Source: Levilactobacillus senmaizukei DSM 21775 = NBRC 103853
GTDB lineage: Bacteria > Bacillota > Bacilli > Lactobacillales > Lactobacillaceae
Assembly (NCBI RefSeq): GCF_001592085.1
Contig: NZ_BCWD01000006.1
Span: forward strand, 48,083-112,082
DNA: 64,000 bases
Direction of reading: 5' to 3'
Every line of letters starts with the position of its first letter. Positions within the stretch are counted from its first letter, which is position 1. A program made the position numbers and the translations under genes. This document shows, in pieces, positions 8,198 through 17,333 of the stretch. The notes under the pieces are model-generated. The model ran no database searches, had not been told where the DNA came from, and saw nothing but the letters and a program-made list of their open reading frames with translations.

Positions 8198-9314
8198 ATG
8201 GAATTAAGTGATGCAAAACGCGAAATTGCGGCCATGCGTGATCAACTGACCGGCTTTAGGAGGTCACTTTGACTTTGATGCCTTAAACGAAAGCATCAGT
8301 GTCAATGAGGCCCAGATGGCTGATCCCGGCTTTTGGGATGATGCCGCTAAGGCACAGCGATTAATCGATGAAACCAATGAGATGAAGAAAAAAGTCGACG
8401 AATTTCAACATCTGACGGACCAGGTGGCGGATTTGGATGTGGCCGTGTCATTGCTGCAAGAAGAGGCCGACCCGGATATGCAGGCGGAATTTGAACAAAG
8501 TTTTACGGCAACTACGGCTAGCCTACGGCAGTATCGACTCAATCTGCTGTTGAATCAGCGGTATGACCGCAACAACGCGATCTTAGAAATTCATCCTGGG
8601 GCTGGGGGTACGGAATCTCAGGATTGGGGTGACATGCTCATGCGGATGTATTCCCGTTGGGCAGATCAACATAACTTCAAGGTCACCGTCTTGGACTATC
8701 AACCGGGAGATGTAGCCGGCTTGAGTAGTGCCACGTTGTTGATTTCTGGGCATAACGCTTACGGTTACCTGCGTTCCGAAAAGGGCGTTCACCGGTTAGT
8801 CCGAATTTCGCCATTTGATTCTGCCGGTCGGCGGCACACCTCATTCGCCTCGGTTGATGTTTTACCCGAGCTAGATGATACGGTGGATGTCGAGATTAAT
8901 CCCGCAGACCTCAAGGTTGACGTCTATCGGGCGTCCGGGGCCGGGGGGCAACACGTTAACAAGACATCTTCAGCGGTCCGCATCACTCATTTGCCGACGG
9001 GGATTGTGACCCAGAGTCAGGCGCAGCGGTCACAATTGCAGAACCGGCAGACGGCATTAGCGATGTTGCGAGCTAAGCTGTATGAACGTGAAGAAGAGAA
9101 AAAGGCTGCCGAGAAGGCCAAGTTGGAAGGCGACCAGATGGACATTGGCTGGGGATCGCAGATTCGCTCCTATGTTTTCCATCCCTATACGATGGTTAAG
9201 GATCACCGAACCAACTACGAAACTGGGAATGGTCAGGCGGTCATGGATGGTGATTTGGACCCCTTCATCGATGCTTATCTTCAGTGGCAATTGAGTCAAA
9301 AGAATCCAGATTAA
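8198..9314 (+). CDS. prfB: Peptide chain release factor 2, with programmed +1 frameshift
   Basis: RF2 releases peptides at UGA and UAA. The gene is in two frames: the first 24 codons (8198-8269) run from ATG to an in-frame TGA at 8270-8272, and the rest continues in the +1 frame from 8271 to 9314, giving 371 residues. The frameshift signal is textbook: a Shine-Dalgarno-like AGGAGG at 8258-8263, then TCA CTT TGA C. Low RF2 favours slippage, so the gene autoregulates. The main body has the stop-codon-reading SPF motif (VRISPFDSAG) and the catalytic GGQ (RASGAGGQHVNKTSSA). This is not a real mutation. AAAAAGGAG precedes the start. Confidence 0.97.
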
Positions 9315-9379
9315 ACCGTCGCGTGATGTTTGTTCGTTAAGCGGACCAATGCCAGTGACTATTACAATAATGGTTGTGA

Positions 9380-9411
9380 GGGTAACACGAATGTCGTGTT
9401 ACCCTTTTTTA
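9380..9411 (+). terminator. prfB terminator
   Basis: An 11-bp stem GGGTAACACGA/TCGTGTTACCC with a 3-base loop is followed by T6. Confidence 0.9.
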
Positions 9412-9414
9412 TTT

Positions 9415-9425
9415 CATGATATACT
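9415..9425 (+). promoter_or_regulatory. Extended -10 promoter of the minJ-like/phoPR operon
   Basis: ATGATATACT supplies a TGn extended -10 and TATACT (9420-9425). Any -35 would overlap the prfB terminator stem, where only GTTACC is seen. Confidence 0.45.
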
Positions 9426-9458
9426 GGGAACAGTATTTTCAAGGAAGGTGTCGATTGG

Positions 9459-10613
9459 ATGCGGACATTTATAACGGTGGGAAGCTTTGTGCTTCAACCG
9501 GTGGTTTGGCTAGTGGTTCTGCGACTGTGGTTAACGAGTCGAGCACGAATCAAACACGAACGCCATGACTTTGGTAGTGCGGTTTATAGTGATCATTATG
9601 AATTACGTCACTTATTGACGCAGGGGATCGGCTTAGGATTGGGCCTGGCCGTCTTAAACCTATGCGTGGGATTCAGTCTGCCGCTAGTGTGGATTGTGAT
9701 TTATGAAATTTTAACACTGATAACTTTGATTATTTTACCCACAACGGTGTTGCCCTTGACGCTGATAGTCGTCAGTACCGGGCTCACATTGGTGGCAAAG
9801 GCATACATAACCCAATGGCCAGACCTGCAGCCAACGGGCCTGAGTTGGCACTTGGTCGGCAACCAAAACTTTTTTTGGCTGGTACTGATGGTCTTCTTGT
9901 TGTTGGGTCACTGGCTAGCTAACTACGGGGGCCGTTTCAATAGTCCGCGAATTTATGCCAAACAGCGGGGTAAGCGGATTGCCGGTTACCCATGGCGAGA
10001 GTTCCTGGCTATTCCCATGGTGACCCTGGTGCCGGGTGATTGGTTCAGCAGTCACTGGGCCTTTTGGCCGGTCTTCAATATTCAAGGTCATTCCTTTGCA
10101 ATTTTAATTATTCCTTTGATTTTGGGACTGCGGTTTACCGTGTTTCGGCAGATTCCTCAGGCGGTTTACCGGCGTCTAGGGAAGCGGATGCTACCATTGG
10201 CCGGACTGGCAATTATTGGCTTGGCGTGGATGTATTTCCGACCCCAAGATTTGATCATTGGGTTAGTCGTCTTGTTGGTTGGTTACGGACTGATCCTATG
10301 GCAAGCAAAACGTTATGACGCCCGTCAGCCATTCTGGTATTCTCAAGTGGATAACGGGGTTCGGGTCCTAGCGATTCGCCCGCAGACACCGGCCGTTAAG
10401 CTTGAATTGGCGCCGGGAGATATTATTCTAGAATGTAATCAGCAACCGGTGACTAGTGAAACCAGTTTCTATGAGGCCCTCTTACGCAACCCTACCTATT
10501 GTCATTTGCGGGTACGGGATGTAGCCGGGGAACTCAAGGTAACTGAAACCGCTATTTACTCGGGAGCACCACACGAAATTGGGATCGTGTTATTCAGAGA
10601 TCAGGAGGGGTAA
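9459..10613 (+). CDS. Polytopic membrane protein with C-terminal PDZ domain (MinJ-like)
   Basis: This 384-residue protein has about eight hydrophobic segments between residues 1 and 282 and a cytoplasmic PDZ domain at about 298-366 (VRVLAIRPQTPAVKLELAPG then DIILECNQQPV). This layout and its position downstream of secA-prfB match Bacillus MinJ (YvjD), which links the Min division-site system to DivIVA. Role here is inferred. AAGGAAGG precedes the ATG at 9459. Only 3 bases separate it from phoP, so it heads a three-gene operon with phoPR, which might tie it to envelope or phosphate sensing. ftsEX, often near here, is absent. Confidence 0.7.
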   Translation: MRTFITVGSFVLQPVVWLVVLRLWLTSRARIKHERHDFGSAVYSDHYELRHLLTQGIGLGLGLAVLNLCVGFSLPLVWIVIYEILTLITLIILPTTVLPLTLIVVSTGLTLVAKAYITQWPDLQPTGLSWHLVGNQNFFWLVLMVFLLLGHWLANYGGRFNSPRIYAKQRGKRIAGYPWREFLAIPMVTLVPGDWFSSHWAFWPVFNIQGHSFAILIIPLILGLRFTVFRQIPQAVYRRLGKRMLPLAGLAIIGLAWMYFRPQDLIIGLVVLLVGYGLILWQAKRYDARQPFWYSQVDNGVRVLAIRPQTPAVKLELAPGDIILECNQQPVTSETSFYEALLRNPTYCHLRVRDVAGELKVTETAIYSGAPHEIGIVLFRDQEG

Positions 10614-10616
10614 TCA

Positions 10617-11324
10617 ATGATTAGAGTGCTAGTCGTCGACGATGAACCAGCAATCGTGACCTTGCTGCAATATAACTTGGAACAAGCGGATTACCAAGTC
10701 GTCACCGCTATTGATGGTGAACAGGCTTTGAATTTAGCTTTGCATGAAAAATTTGATGTGATTCTGTTGGATTTAATGCTGCCTAAAATGGACGGTGTTG
10801 AAGTGACCAAGCGTTTACGACAAGAAAAGATTAGTACCCCGATTATTATGATTACCGCAAAGACCAGTGAGTTTGATACCGTGTTTGGTCTTGAACTCGG
10901 CGCGGATGACTATATCACCAAACCATTCAGTCCGCGCGAGGTGATTGCCAGAATGAAGGCGGTCATGCGGCGGTATCGGGACGATCAACCACAGGAAAAT
11001 GTGACGCGACGTAACGATCACCGACTCCGGGTTGGCGATTTAACTATTGACCAGGATAAATTTCGGGTCATGCGAGGACAACAGCAGATTGACCTCACAC
11101 CCAAAGAATTTGAACTCTTACTCTTCTTTGCAAAGCGTCCGGGGAAGGTGTGGAGCCGAGAACAACTACTCGAAGGGGTTTGGGGCTTTGATTATAGTGG
11201 ACAAACTCGGATGGTCGACATTCACGTCTCACACTTGCGGGAGAAGATTGAATTGGATCCTAAGCATCCGGTCCTCCTCAAAACGGTCCGGGGCTTTGGC
11301 TATACCTTTGAGGTGCCATCATGA
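10617..11324 (+). CDS. phoP: Phosphate response regulator PhoP (OmpR/PhoB family)
   Basis: This 235-residue response regulator activates phosphate-starvation genes. The receiver domain holds the acidic pair D8/D9, the phospho-acceptor D52 in LLDLMLPKMDG, T80 and K102 (YITKPFSPRE). The winged-helix DNA-binding domain (about 128-233) has LTPKEFELLLFF and RMVDIHVSHLREKIE. AGGAGGGG precedes the ATG. Its stop overlaps the phoR start as ATGA. The PhoP assignment, rather than another OmpR-type regulator, follows from the PhoP box array and pst operon just downstream. Confidence 0.9.
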   Translation: MIRVLVVDDEPAIVTLLQYNLEQADYQVVTAIDGEQALNLALHEKFDVILLDLMLPKMDGVEVTKRLRQEKISTPIIMITAKTSEFDTVFGLELGADDYITKPFSPREVIARMKAVMRRYRDDQPQENVTRRNDHRLRVGDLTIDQDKFRVMRGQQQIDLTPKEFELLLFFAKRPGKVWSREQLLEGVWGFDYSGQTRMVDIHVSHLREKIELDPKHPVLLKTVRGFGYTFEVPS

Positions 11325-12673
11325 TGAAACGGCTAGCGGGCGCCTGGGTTATTATCGGGTTGGTCAACTCGCTACTCGTCTGGTTGGTTCAGGCCGCCCA
11401 AGAGCCGTGGGCACTAGTGGTTGCATGGTCCTTGGCGTTGTTGGAGACGGTGGGATTGGGCACGGTGTGGCACTGGGCCGAAAACCGGATTCACATTTTG
11501 ACCAAAAAGGTTGAGGGAATTCGTCACGAAGAAACACCGGCTCACGTGTTACTTTCGCCGCATGATCCGTTTCAGGAGTTAGCCCTACAGATTAATTATC
11601 TGCAGACGCATCAGCGTAAGGTTCAACGCCAGATGGCGGGACAGAACCAAGAGTTTGCCACGCTGCTGGACTATCTTCCGATTGGGGTGATGGTGATTGA
11701 CCGTTATCGAAAGGTTGAGCTGGCCAATCCGGCCATGGAACAATTCTTACAGCATCAAATATCGCCGCGCAGGCATCCGTTCACTCAGGACATCAGTCAA
11801 TTTGAATTGGCGAGCCTCATCAATTCCGCGTTGTCAGAAAAACGCACACAGCAGCGTACGCTGAAGCTGGCCGGGGTGACCCGTGACTTGACGGTGGACG
11901 CGCGGGCAATTTATACGGCGACTTCGCAGGACTATTTTCAAGTGCTCGTTCTGCTGTATGACGTGACCGAGGTCTATGCCGTTGAGCAGATGCAAATGGA
12001 CTTTGTGTCGAATGCTTCCCACGAGTTGAAGACACCGGTAACCGCTATCTCGGGATTTGCGAAGACGCTGTTGGCGGGGGCCAAGGATGACCCTGAGAAG
12101 TCGATTGAATTTCTCAAGATTATTGACCAACAATCAGAACGATTAGTTGAGCTCATTAATGATGTGTTGACGATTTCACATATCGAGTCTGGAAATCAAG
12201 TGGAGGCAGCGGCGACGCCCGTCGGTCAGCAGGTAGCCAGTCAGGTGACCCTGCTGTCACCCTTGGCGGCGGTAAATCAAGTGACATTAATCAATCAAGT
12301 TGATCCTGATATTGTCGAAGTGACCGACCCTCATAAGTTTGATCAGATCCTAAAGAATGTCTTGGGCAACGCTATCAAGTATAATCGCCCGCAAGGAACG
12401 GTAACGCTGTCTTCCAAGGTGACGACCGTATCGTGGACGTTAACGATTGCGGATACCGGGATTGGGATTGCCCCGCAGGACCAGCTACGGGTCTTTGAGC
12501 GGTTTTACCGGGCCGAGTTATCCCACTCTAATCAACTTATCAGTGGGAGCGGCCTAGGACTGGCAATTGTTCGTGAGTTGGTGGAGTCGCTTAATGGCAA
12601 GATTAATCTTGAAAGCACGCTCGATGTGGGGACAACGGTGACCTTGACCTTTCCGATTGTACCCATGCCCTAA
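11321..12673 (+). CDS. phoR: Phosphate sensor histidine kinase PhoR
   Basis: This 450-residue membrane kinase phosphorylates PhoP when phosphate is scarce. Two N-terminal hydrophobic segments (about 5-50) are separated by only a short loop, so there is no sizeable extracellular sensor domain. A PAS-like domain spans about 111-215, the HisKA helix carries H234 in VSNASHELKTPVTAISGF, and the ATPase domain has the N box (NVLGNAIKYN), ADTGIGIAPQ and GSGLGLAIV. It overlaps phoP by 4 bases. Short-loop PhoR proteins are thought to sense through the Pst transporter and PhoU rather than by direct ligand binding, which fits the neighbouring operon. Confidence 0.9.
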   Translation: MMKRLAGAWVIIGLVNSLLVWLVQAAQEPWALVVAWSLALLETVGLGTVWHWAENRIHILTKKVEGIRHEETPAHVLLSPHDPFQELALQINYLQTHQRKVQRQMAGQNQEFATLLDYLPIGVMVIDRYRKVELANPAMEQFLQHQISPRRHPFTQDISQFELASLINSALSEKRTQQRTLKLAGVTRDLTVDARAIYTATSQDYFQVLVLLYDVTEVYAVEQMQMDFVSNASHELKTPVTAISGFAKTLLAGAKDDPEKSIEFLKIIDQQSERLVELINDVLTISHIESGNQVEAAATPVGQQVASQVTLLSPLAAVNQVTLINQVDPDIVEVTDPHKFDQILKNVLGNAIKYNRPQGTVTLSSKVTTVSWTLTIADTGIGIAPQDQLRVFERFYRAELSHSNQLISGSGLGLAIVRELVESLNGKINLESTLDVGTTVTLTFPIVPMP

Positions 12674-12707
12674 GGCCAGGCTGGAAAAGTTAAATGCGTT
12701 TGAAACG

Positions 12708-12738
12708 AGAGTCTGGGACAAAAGCCTAGACTCTTTTG
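12708..12738 (+). terminator. phoR terminator 1 (AGTCTGGGACAAAA-type element)
   Basis: AGAGTCT (12708-12714) pairs with AGACTCT (12728-12734), followed by TTTTG. The sequence around GTCTGGGACAAAAG resembles a short element I recall as repeated in lactobacilli; that is memory, not shown here. Confidence 0.6.
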
Positions 12739-12758
12739 TTATATGATTTTAGATCGTC

Positions 12759-12804
12759 AAAGCGTGAGTCCAAAGGTAATTAGCTTTGGGCTCACGCTTT
12801 TTGT
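12759..12804 (+). terminator. phoR terminator 2
   Basis: AAAGCGTGAG and CCAAAG pair with CTTTGG and CTCACGCTTT around an 8-base loop; one T-G pair joins the two helices. A T5 run follows. Confidence 0.75.
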
Positions 12805-12912
12805 ATGGAATCATCATCATCATCATTAATGGTCGTAAAGCGGATTAATGTTGGATCTGGTTAGCTGAGTTCGTTAGTTGATTGGGCGAAAAATGGTCGG
12901 GTTCGGGGTGCA

Positions 12913-12966
12913 TTTACATAACCTTTACAATACGTCTACGGGACATTTACATTTGTTCGCTATACT
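12913..12966 (+). promoter_or_regulatory. PhoP box array and -10 of the pst operon
   Basis: TTTACA occurs at 12913, 12924 and 12946, with a degenerate TCTACG at 12935, so four hexamers lie exactly 11 bp apart. This is the direct-repeat layout of Gram-positive PhoP boxes (TTAACA-like with 5-base gaps). The last repeat ends 9 bases before TATACT (12961-12966), and no good -35 hexamer is present, as expected for an activated promoter. Confidence 0.85.
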
Positions 12967-13015
12967 GACAAGTGAAATGGTTGAGTCAGTGGCTCGACTG
13001 ATAGGAGGTTTTGGT

Positions 13016-13897
13016 ATGTCAAAGAAACGCTGGGTGCAAGGACTGATTGTGATCGCGCTCGTTGCCTTAGGGGGTTACGCTTACCAGACGCGTCAGGTCA
13101 GTCACGCTGGCGAATCGATTACTGCTGTGGGATCAACGGCCTTACAACCACTCGTTGAAGCGGCAGGTGAACAGTATACCGGCGAACACTTAGGCACCTT
13201 TGTTAACGTGCAAGGTGGGGGAACCGGGACGGGGTTGAGCCAGATTCAAGAAGGTGCCGTTCAAATTGGCAACTCCGATCTCTTTGCCGGTGAACAGAAG
13301 GGCATCAAAGCCAATCAACTGGTGGACCACCGCGTGGCCGTGGTGGGAATCACACCAATTGTGAATAAAAAAGTGGGCGTTACGAATCTTTCAACCGCTC
13401 AGCTAGTTAAAGTCTTCACCGGTGAGGTCAATAATTGGCGGGAGGTCGGTGGTGCTAACCTGCCAATTGTACTGATCAATCGCGCACAAGGCAGTGGAAC
13501 TCGGGCAACCTTTGAACAGTTTGGCCTGCAGGGACGCCGTTCGAAGACTGCCCAAGAACAGGATTCTTCCGGGATGGTGCGATCGATTGTGGCCACGACG
13601 CCCGGGGCCATTAGTTACGTGGCCTTTTCTTACGTGGATAAAACGGTTCAAGACCTTGCGCTCGATCAGGTTGAACCGACGGAAGAAAATGTCACGACCA
13701 ATGCCTGGAAAATTTGGTCGTATGAGCATCTCTATACCAAGGGTCAACCTAGAGGCTTGACGGCTAAATTCATTGACTACGTCCAGTCGGCGGCCGTTCA
13801 GCGGACACTGGTTCGGCAATTGGGCTATCTTTCCCCGGACCAGATGACCGTTGACCGCGATGTTCATGGTCAAGTTACTAAAATCGGAGGTGAGTAG
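13016..13897 (+). CDS. pstS: Phosphate ABC transporter substrate-binding protein PstS
   Basis: PstS captures phosphate outside the membrane and passes it to PstCA. The 293-residue protein starts MSKKRWVQ with one hydrophobic segment (about 8-23), followed by the mature domain with AVGSTALQPLVEAA (about 37-50), GGGTGTGLSQI, and the phosphate-contacting NRAQGSGTRATFEQF. AGGAGG precedes the ATG at 13016; an upstream in-frame ATG at 12878 would place the PhoP boxes inside the gene and is rejected. There is no cysteine near the signal, so it appears not to be a typical lipoprotein. It is first in pstSCAB1B2-phoU. Confidence 0.93.
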   Translation: MSKKRWVQGLIVIALVALGGYAYQTRQVSHAGESITAVGSTALQPLVEAAGEQYTGEHLGTFVNVQGGGTGTGLSQIQEGAVQIGNSDLFAGEQKGIKANQLVDHRVAVVGITPIVNKKVGVTNLSTAQLVKVFTGEVNNWREVGGANLPIVLINRAQGSGTRATFEQFGLQGRRSKTAQEQDSSGMVRSIVATTPGAISYVAFSYVDKTVQDLALDQVEPTEENVTTNAWKIWSYEHLYTKGQPRGLTAKFIDYVQSAAVQRTLVRQLGYLSPDQMTVDRDVHGQVTKIGGE

Positions 13898-13899
13898 GT

Positions 13900-14832
13900 A
13901 TGAAGTCGACGCAACAACTGGAACGCCAACTGAAACGTCATTCCAAAGCCGCTCGTCTCGAAAGTTGGGGCCGTTTCATTAGCTTTTCGGCTTTGCTTCT
14001 GATTGTCGCCGTTGTGGTCGGAATCATCGGCTTTGTGGCCTCCAAGGGGATTGCCACCTTCGCCACAAATCACGTTAGCCTCTGGGATTTTTTAACGGAG
14101 AAGACGTGGAACCCCAATATTAAAGATGCTCACGGTAACCCCGAGGTTGGGGCTTTGCCGATGATTGTCGGGTCATTTTTGATTACGATTTTATCGGCCA
14201 TCGTGGCCACACCCTTTGCAATTGGGACTGCCGTCTTCATGAATGAGATTTCCCCCAACCGTGGGGCGAAGATTCTTCAGCCAGTCACTGAATTGCTAGT
14301 GGGAATTCCATCGGTGGTGTATGGATTTATCGGGCTATCCGTCGTGGTTCCCGTGACACGCGCGGTCTTCGGTGGTAGTGGGTTCGGAATTCTCTCCGGA
14401 ACCTGTGTCCTGTTTGTTATGATTCTACCAACCGTGACGTCCATGAGTACCGATGCTTTAAAGGCGGTTCCGCGGTATTATCGGGAGGCCTCGTTGGCGC
14501 TGGGCGCCACTCAGTGGCAAACCATCTATAAGGTGGTTCTCCGAGCCGCGACGCCTGGTCTGATGACTGCCGTAGTCTTTGGAATGGCACGGGCATTCGG
14601 TGAGGCCCTGGCGGTTCAAATGGTCATTGGGAATGCGGCGCTCATGCCAAGTAGTTTGGTGGCACCAGCGTCGACACTGACCTCTGTGCTAACAACGGGG
14701 ATTGGGAATACCGTCATGGGTTCATTACAAAATAATGCCCTGTGGTCGCTGGCCTTAGTCCTCTTGCTGATGTCCCTCGTGTTTAATTTAATTATTCGAT
14801 TAATCGGTCGAAAGGGGCGGATGCAGGCATGA
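13900..14832 (+). CDS. pstC: Phosphate ABC transporter permease PstC
   Basis: This 310-residue inner-membrane permease has six predicted hydrophobic helices and the family EAA-type loop EASLALGATQWQTIYKVVL. Other PstC landmarks are VGALPMIVGSFLIT and NEISP, and GIPSVVYGFIGL preceding the core helices. The start lies 2 bases after the pstS stop, with GGAGGTGAG as ribosome site. The stop overlaps pstA by 4 bases, so the two permease halves are translationally coupled. Confidence 0.93.
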   Translation: MKSTQQLERQLKRHSKAARLESWGRFISFSALLLIVAVVVGIIGFVASKGIATFATNHVSLWDFLTEKTWNPNIKDAHGNPEVGALPMIVGSFLITILSAIVATPFAIGTAVFMNEISPNRGAKILQPVTELLVGIPSVVYGFIGLSVVVPVTRAVFGGSGFGILSGTCVLFVMILPTVTSMSTDALKAVPRYYREASLALGATQWQTIYKVVLRAATPGLMTAVVFGMARAFGEALAVQMVIGNAALMPSSLVAPASTLTSVLTTGIGNTVMGSLQNNALWSLALVLLLMSLVFNLIIRLIGRKGRMQA

Positions 14833-15713
14833 ATTCGAAAACGCAAAATAAAATGGCTATTGGGGCGCTGTACGGGATTGCCGGTTTCGTTGTCCTGATT
14901 CTCTTAGCCCTATTGGGTTACATTCTGATCAGTGGGACGCCACAACTCAGTTGGCACTTTCTGACGGCTCCCGCCAAGGCCTTTCTCAAAGGCGGCGGGG
15001 TTGGGGTGCAACTGTTCAATTCGTTTTACTTACTCTTTTTGGCCATGTTGATCTCCTTTCCCATTGCCTTGGGAGCCGCTATTTATCTGTATGAGTATGC
15101 CAAGAATAACTGGCTAACCACGACTATTCGGACGGCCATTGAAATCTTAAGTTCATTGCCTTCCGTGGTGGTAGGGTTGTTCGGATTCCTCTTCTTTGTG
15201 GTGAAGCTCCGATTGGGCTTCTCGATCCTGTCGGGGGCCTTTGCCTTGACCTTCTTCAATCTTCCACTGCTGACCAGAAGCATCGAAGATTCCCTGCGAA
15301 CAATTAGTGAGACGCAGCGAGAAGGGGGCTTAGCCTTAGGGCTTTCGCGGTGGGAAACGGTGACCAAGGTGATTCTTCCCGCCGCCGTCCCCAGTATTTT
15401 AACCGGGGTAATCTTGAGTGCGGGTCGGGTCTTTGGTGAAGCAGCGGCCTTGATTTATACGGCCGGCCAGAGTGCCCCTGCCTTAAACTTTATGGACTGG
15501 AATCCTTTCAACATTTCTAGCCCCTTGAATCCAATGCGGCCGGCCGAAACGCTGGCGGTACACATTTGGAAGATTAATTCGGAAGGCATTATGCCGGACG
15601 CGAAAGCCATCTCGTCGGGATCGTCGGCTGTCTTGGTCTTAGCCATCTTGATATTTAATTTTGCTGCTCGCTATTTGGGTAAACGTTTGTACAAGCGTTT
15701 AACGTCAGCGTAA
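14829..15713 (+). CDS. pstA: Phosphate ABC transporter permease PstA
   Basis: PstA pairs with PstC to form the phosphate channel. The 294 residues contain six hydrophobic helices, [14 protein letters not shown], and the EAA loop [20 protein letters not shown]. The ATG overlaps the pstC stop as ATGA. The usual HIWK element before the last helix is present ([12 protein letters not shown]). It ends 10 bases before pstB1. Confidence 0.93.
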   Translation: MNSKTQNKMAIGALYGIAGFVVLILLALLGYILISGTPQLSWHFLTAPAKAFLKGGGVGVQLFNSFYLLFLAMLISFPIALGAAIYLYEYAKNNWLTTTIRTAIEILSSLPSVVVGLFGFLFFVVKLRLGFSILSGAFALTFFNLPLLTRSIEDSLRTISETQREGGLALGLSRWETVTKVILPAAVPSILTGVILSAGRVFGEAAALIYTAGQSAPALNFMDWNPFNISSPLNPMRPAETLAVHIWKINSEGIMPDAKAISSGSSAVLVLAILIFNFAARYLGKRLYKRLTSA

Positions 15714-15723
15714 GGAGGTCGCC

Positions 15724-16548
15724 ATGTTAACCAGTAATGATGTTCGCGATGATGAAGCGATGCAGGAACGCCACGTGACCCAGCTGACAGATGTGGGGGA
15801 AGACATTATCCTGTCGACACACGATTTGCATGTTTTCTATGGTCAACACGAGGCGTTGTTCGAAGGCGATCTGCAGTTTGCCAATCATAAGATTACGGCA
15901 CTCATCGGGCCTTCTGGCTCTGGCAAGTCGACGTTTCTACGGTCTTTGAACCGAATGAACGATCGGATTGCTACCGTGACTGGTCAGATTATGTATCGGG
16001 GCGTGGATGTTAACCAGCCCGCGATCGACGTCTATGAGATGCGGCGTCGGGTCGGCATGGTATTTCAGCGCCCCAATCCGTTTGCCAAGTCGATCTATGA
16101 CAATATTGCCTTTGCCTTGCAGCTACGGGGGGTTACGGACCGGCATCAGCTGGACGAGATTGTTGAAACCTCGTTGAGGCAGGCAGCCCTGTGGGATCAG
16201 GTCAAAGATGAACTTAATAAAAGTGCTTTAGCCCTTTCTGGGGGACAGGCGCAACGGCTATGTATTGCGCGCGCCATTGCCGTTAAGCCAGATATCTTGT
16301 TGTTAGACGAACCGGCGAGCGCCTTGGATCCGGTCTCAACCAGTCAGTTGGAGGACACGCTATTAGACCTTAAACAAAAGTACACTATCATTATTGTTAC
16401 GCATAATATGCAACAAGCTGCACGGATTAGTGATTACACGGCGTTTTTTAATGCCGGGCGGGTCCTGGAATATGACACCACGTCACAAATCTTTACGAAT
16501 CCGCAGGTTAAAATTACGAGTGATTATGTTTCGGGGAACTTCGGCTAA
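15724..16548 (+). CDS. pstB: Phosphate ABC transporter ATPase PstB (first copy)
   Basis: This 274-residue ATPase energises PstSCA. It carries Walker [11 protein letters not shown]-loop FQRPNPF, signature LSGGQAQRL, Walker [14 protein letters not shown] and the switch histidine in IVTHNMQQA. An N-terminal extension of about 25 acidic residues precedes the ABC core and is missing from the second copy. AAGGAGG lies just before the ATG. Two adjacent, clearly different pstB genes are common in lactobacilli and streptococci. Confidence 0.93.
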   Translation: MLTSNDVRDDEAMQERHVTQLTDVGEDIILSTHDLHVFYGQHEALFEGDLQFANHKITALIGPSGSGKSTFLRSLNRMNDRIATVTGQIMYRGVDVNQPAIDVYEMRRRVGMVFQRPNPFAKSIYDNIAFALQLRGVTDRHQLDEIVETSLRQAALWDQVKDELNKSALALSGGQAQRLCIARAIAVKPDILLLDEPASALDPVSTSQLEDTLLDLKQKYTIIIVTHNMQQAARISDYTAFFNAGRVLEYDTTSQIFTNPQVKITSDYVSGNFG

Positions 16549-16562
16549 GAGGAGGAAATACA

Positions 16563-17321
16563 ATGAGTGAGGAAATCTTGACGACGCAAGATTTGCATCT
16601 GTACTATGGGGATAAAGAAGCTTTGAAGGGAATTAACTTAGACTTTACGGAAAAAGGGATCACCGCCCTAATTGGTCCTTCTGGTTGTGGAAAGTCCACG
16701 TACCTGCGGACGTTGAATCGGATGAACGATCTGATTCCCAATGTCACCATCACGGGGACGATTAAATTTAAGGATCAGGATCTCTATTCACCCAGTGCCG
16801 ACACGGTTCAAATCCGCAAGGAAATCGGTATGGTCTTCCAACAACCCAATCCCTTTCCATTTTCAATTTATGACAACGTGATTTATGGGTTACGAATTGC
16901 TGGCGAAAAAGATAAAGAAAAATTGGATGCGGTGGTTGAAAAATCTTTGCGGCAGGCAGCTGTTTGGGATGAAGTGAAGGATCACCTCCACGAGAGTGCT
17001 TTGGCGTTATCCGGGGGACAACAGCAACGAGTCTGCATTGCTCGCGTGTTGGCCGTTTCACCGGAAATTATTCTGTTGGATGAGCCGACGAGTGCCTTAG
17101 ATCCAGTGTCTAGTAGCCAAATCGAGGCAACTCTCTTGAATTTACGGCACGATTATACGATTATTATTGTGACCCATAATCTACAACAAGCCTCTCGGAT
17201 TGCCGATCGGACAGCATTCTTTATGAACGGTGAGCTTGTCGAAGTAGATCAGACCAAGAATATTTTTATGAATCCCGCTAAAAAACAGACGGAAGACTAT
17301 ATTAGCGGTCGATTCGGGTAA
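16563..17321 (+). CDS. pstB: Phosphate ABC transporter ATPase PstB (second copy)
   Basis: This 252-residue paralog lies 14 bases after the first pstB, with GAGGAGGAA as ribosome site. It has Walker [25 protein letters not shown], signature LSGGQQQRV, Walker [14 protein letters not shown] and switch IVTHNLQQA. The two copies differ through much of their length, so this is an old duplication; homo- or heterodimer use cannot be told from sequence. Confidence 0.93.
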   Translation: MSEEILTTQDLHLYYGDKEALKGINLDFTEKGITALIGPSGCGKSTYLRTLNRMNDLIPNVTITGTIKFKDQDLYSPSADTVQIRKEIGMVFQQPNPFPFSIYDNVIYGLRIAGEKDKEKLDAVVEKSLRQAAVWDEVKDHLHESALALSGGQQQRVCIARVLAVSPEIILLDEPTSALDPVSSSQIEATLLNLRHDYTIIIVTHNLQQASRIADRTAFFMNGELVEVDQTKNIFMNPAKKQTEDYISGRFG

Positions 17322-17333
17322 GGAGACTAAATC

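Larger units (their letters stand above)
12674..13015 (+). other. Intergenic region phoR-pstS
   Basis: The 342 bases hold two successive terminator hairpins, a CAT-repeat stretch (about 12809-12823), and then the PhoP box array and -10 element of the pst operon. No ORF with a ribosome site is evident apart from an upstream in-frame extension of pstS that I reject. Confidence 0.7.

Noticed and set aside
8198..8272. prfB as a pseudogene because of the in-frame TGA
   Set aside because: The TGA is part of the conserved RF2 programmed frameshift signal.
13403..13873. 156-residue minus-strand ORF inside pstS
   Set aside because: Opposes a clear PstS frame; composition is that of a reverse shadow.
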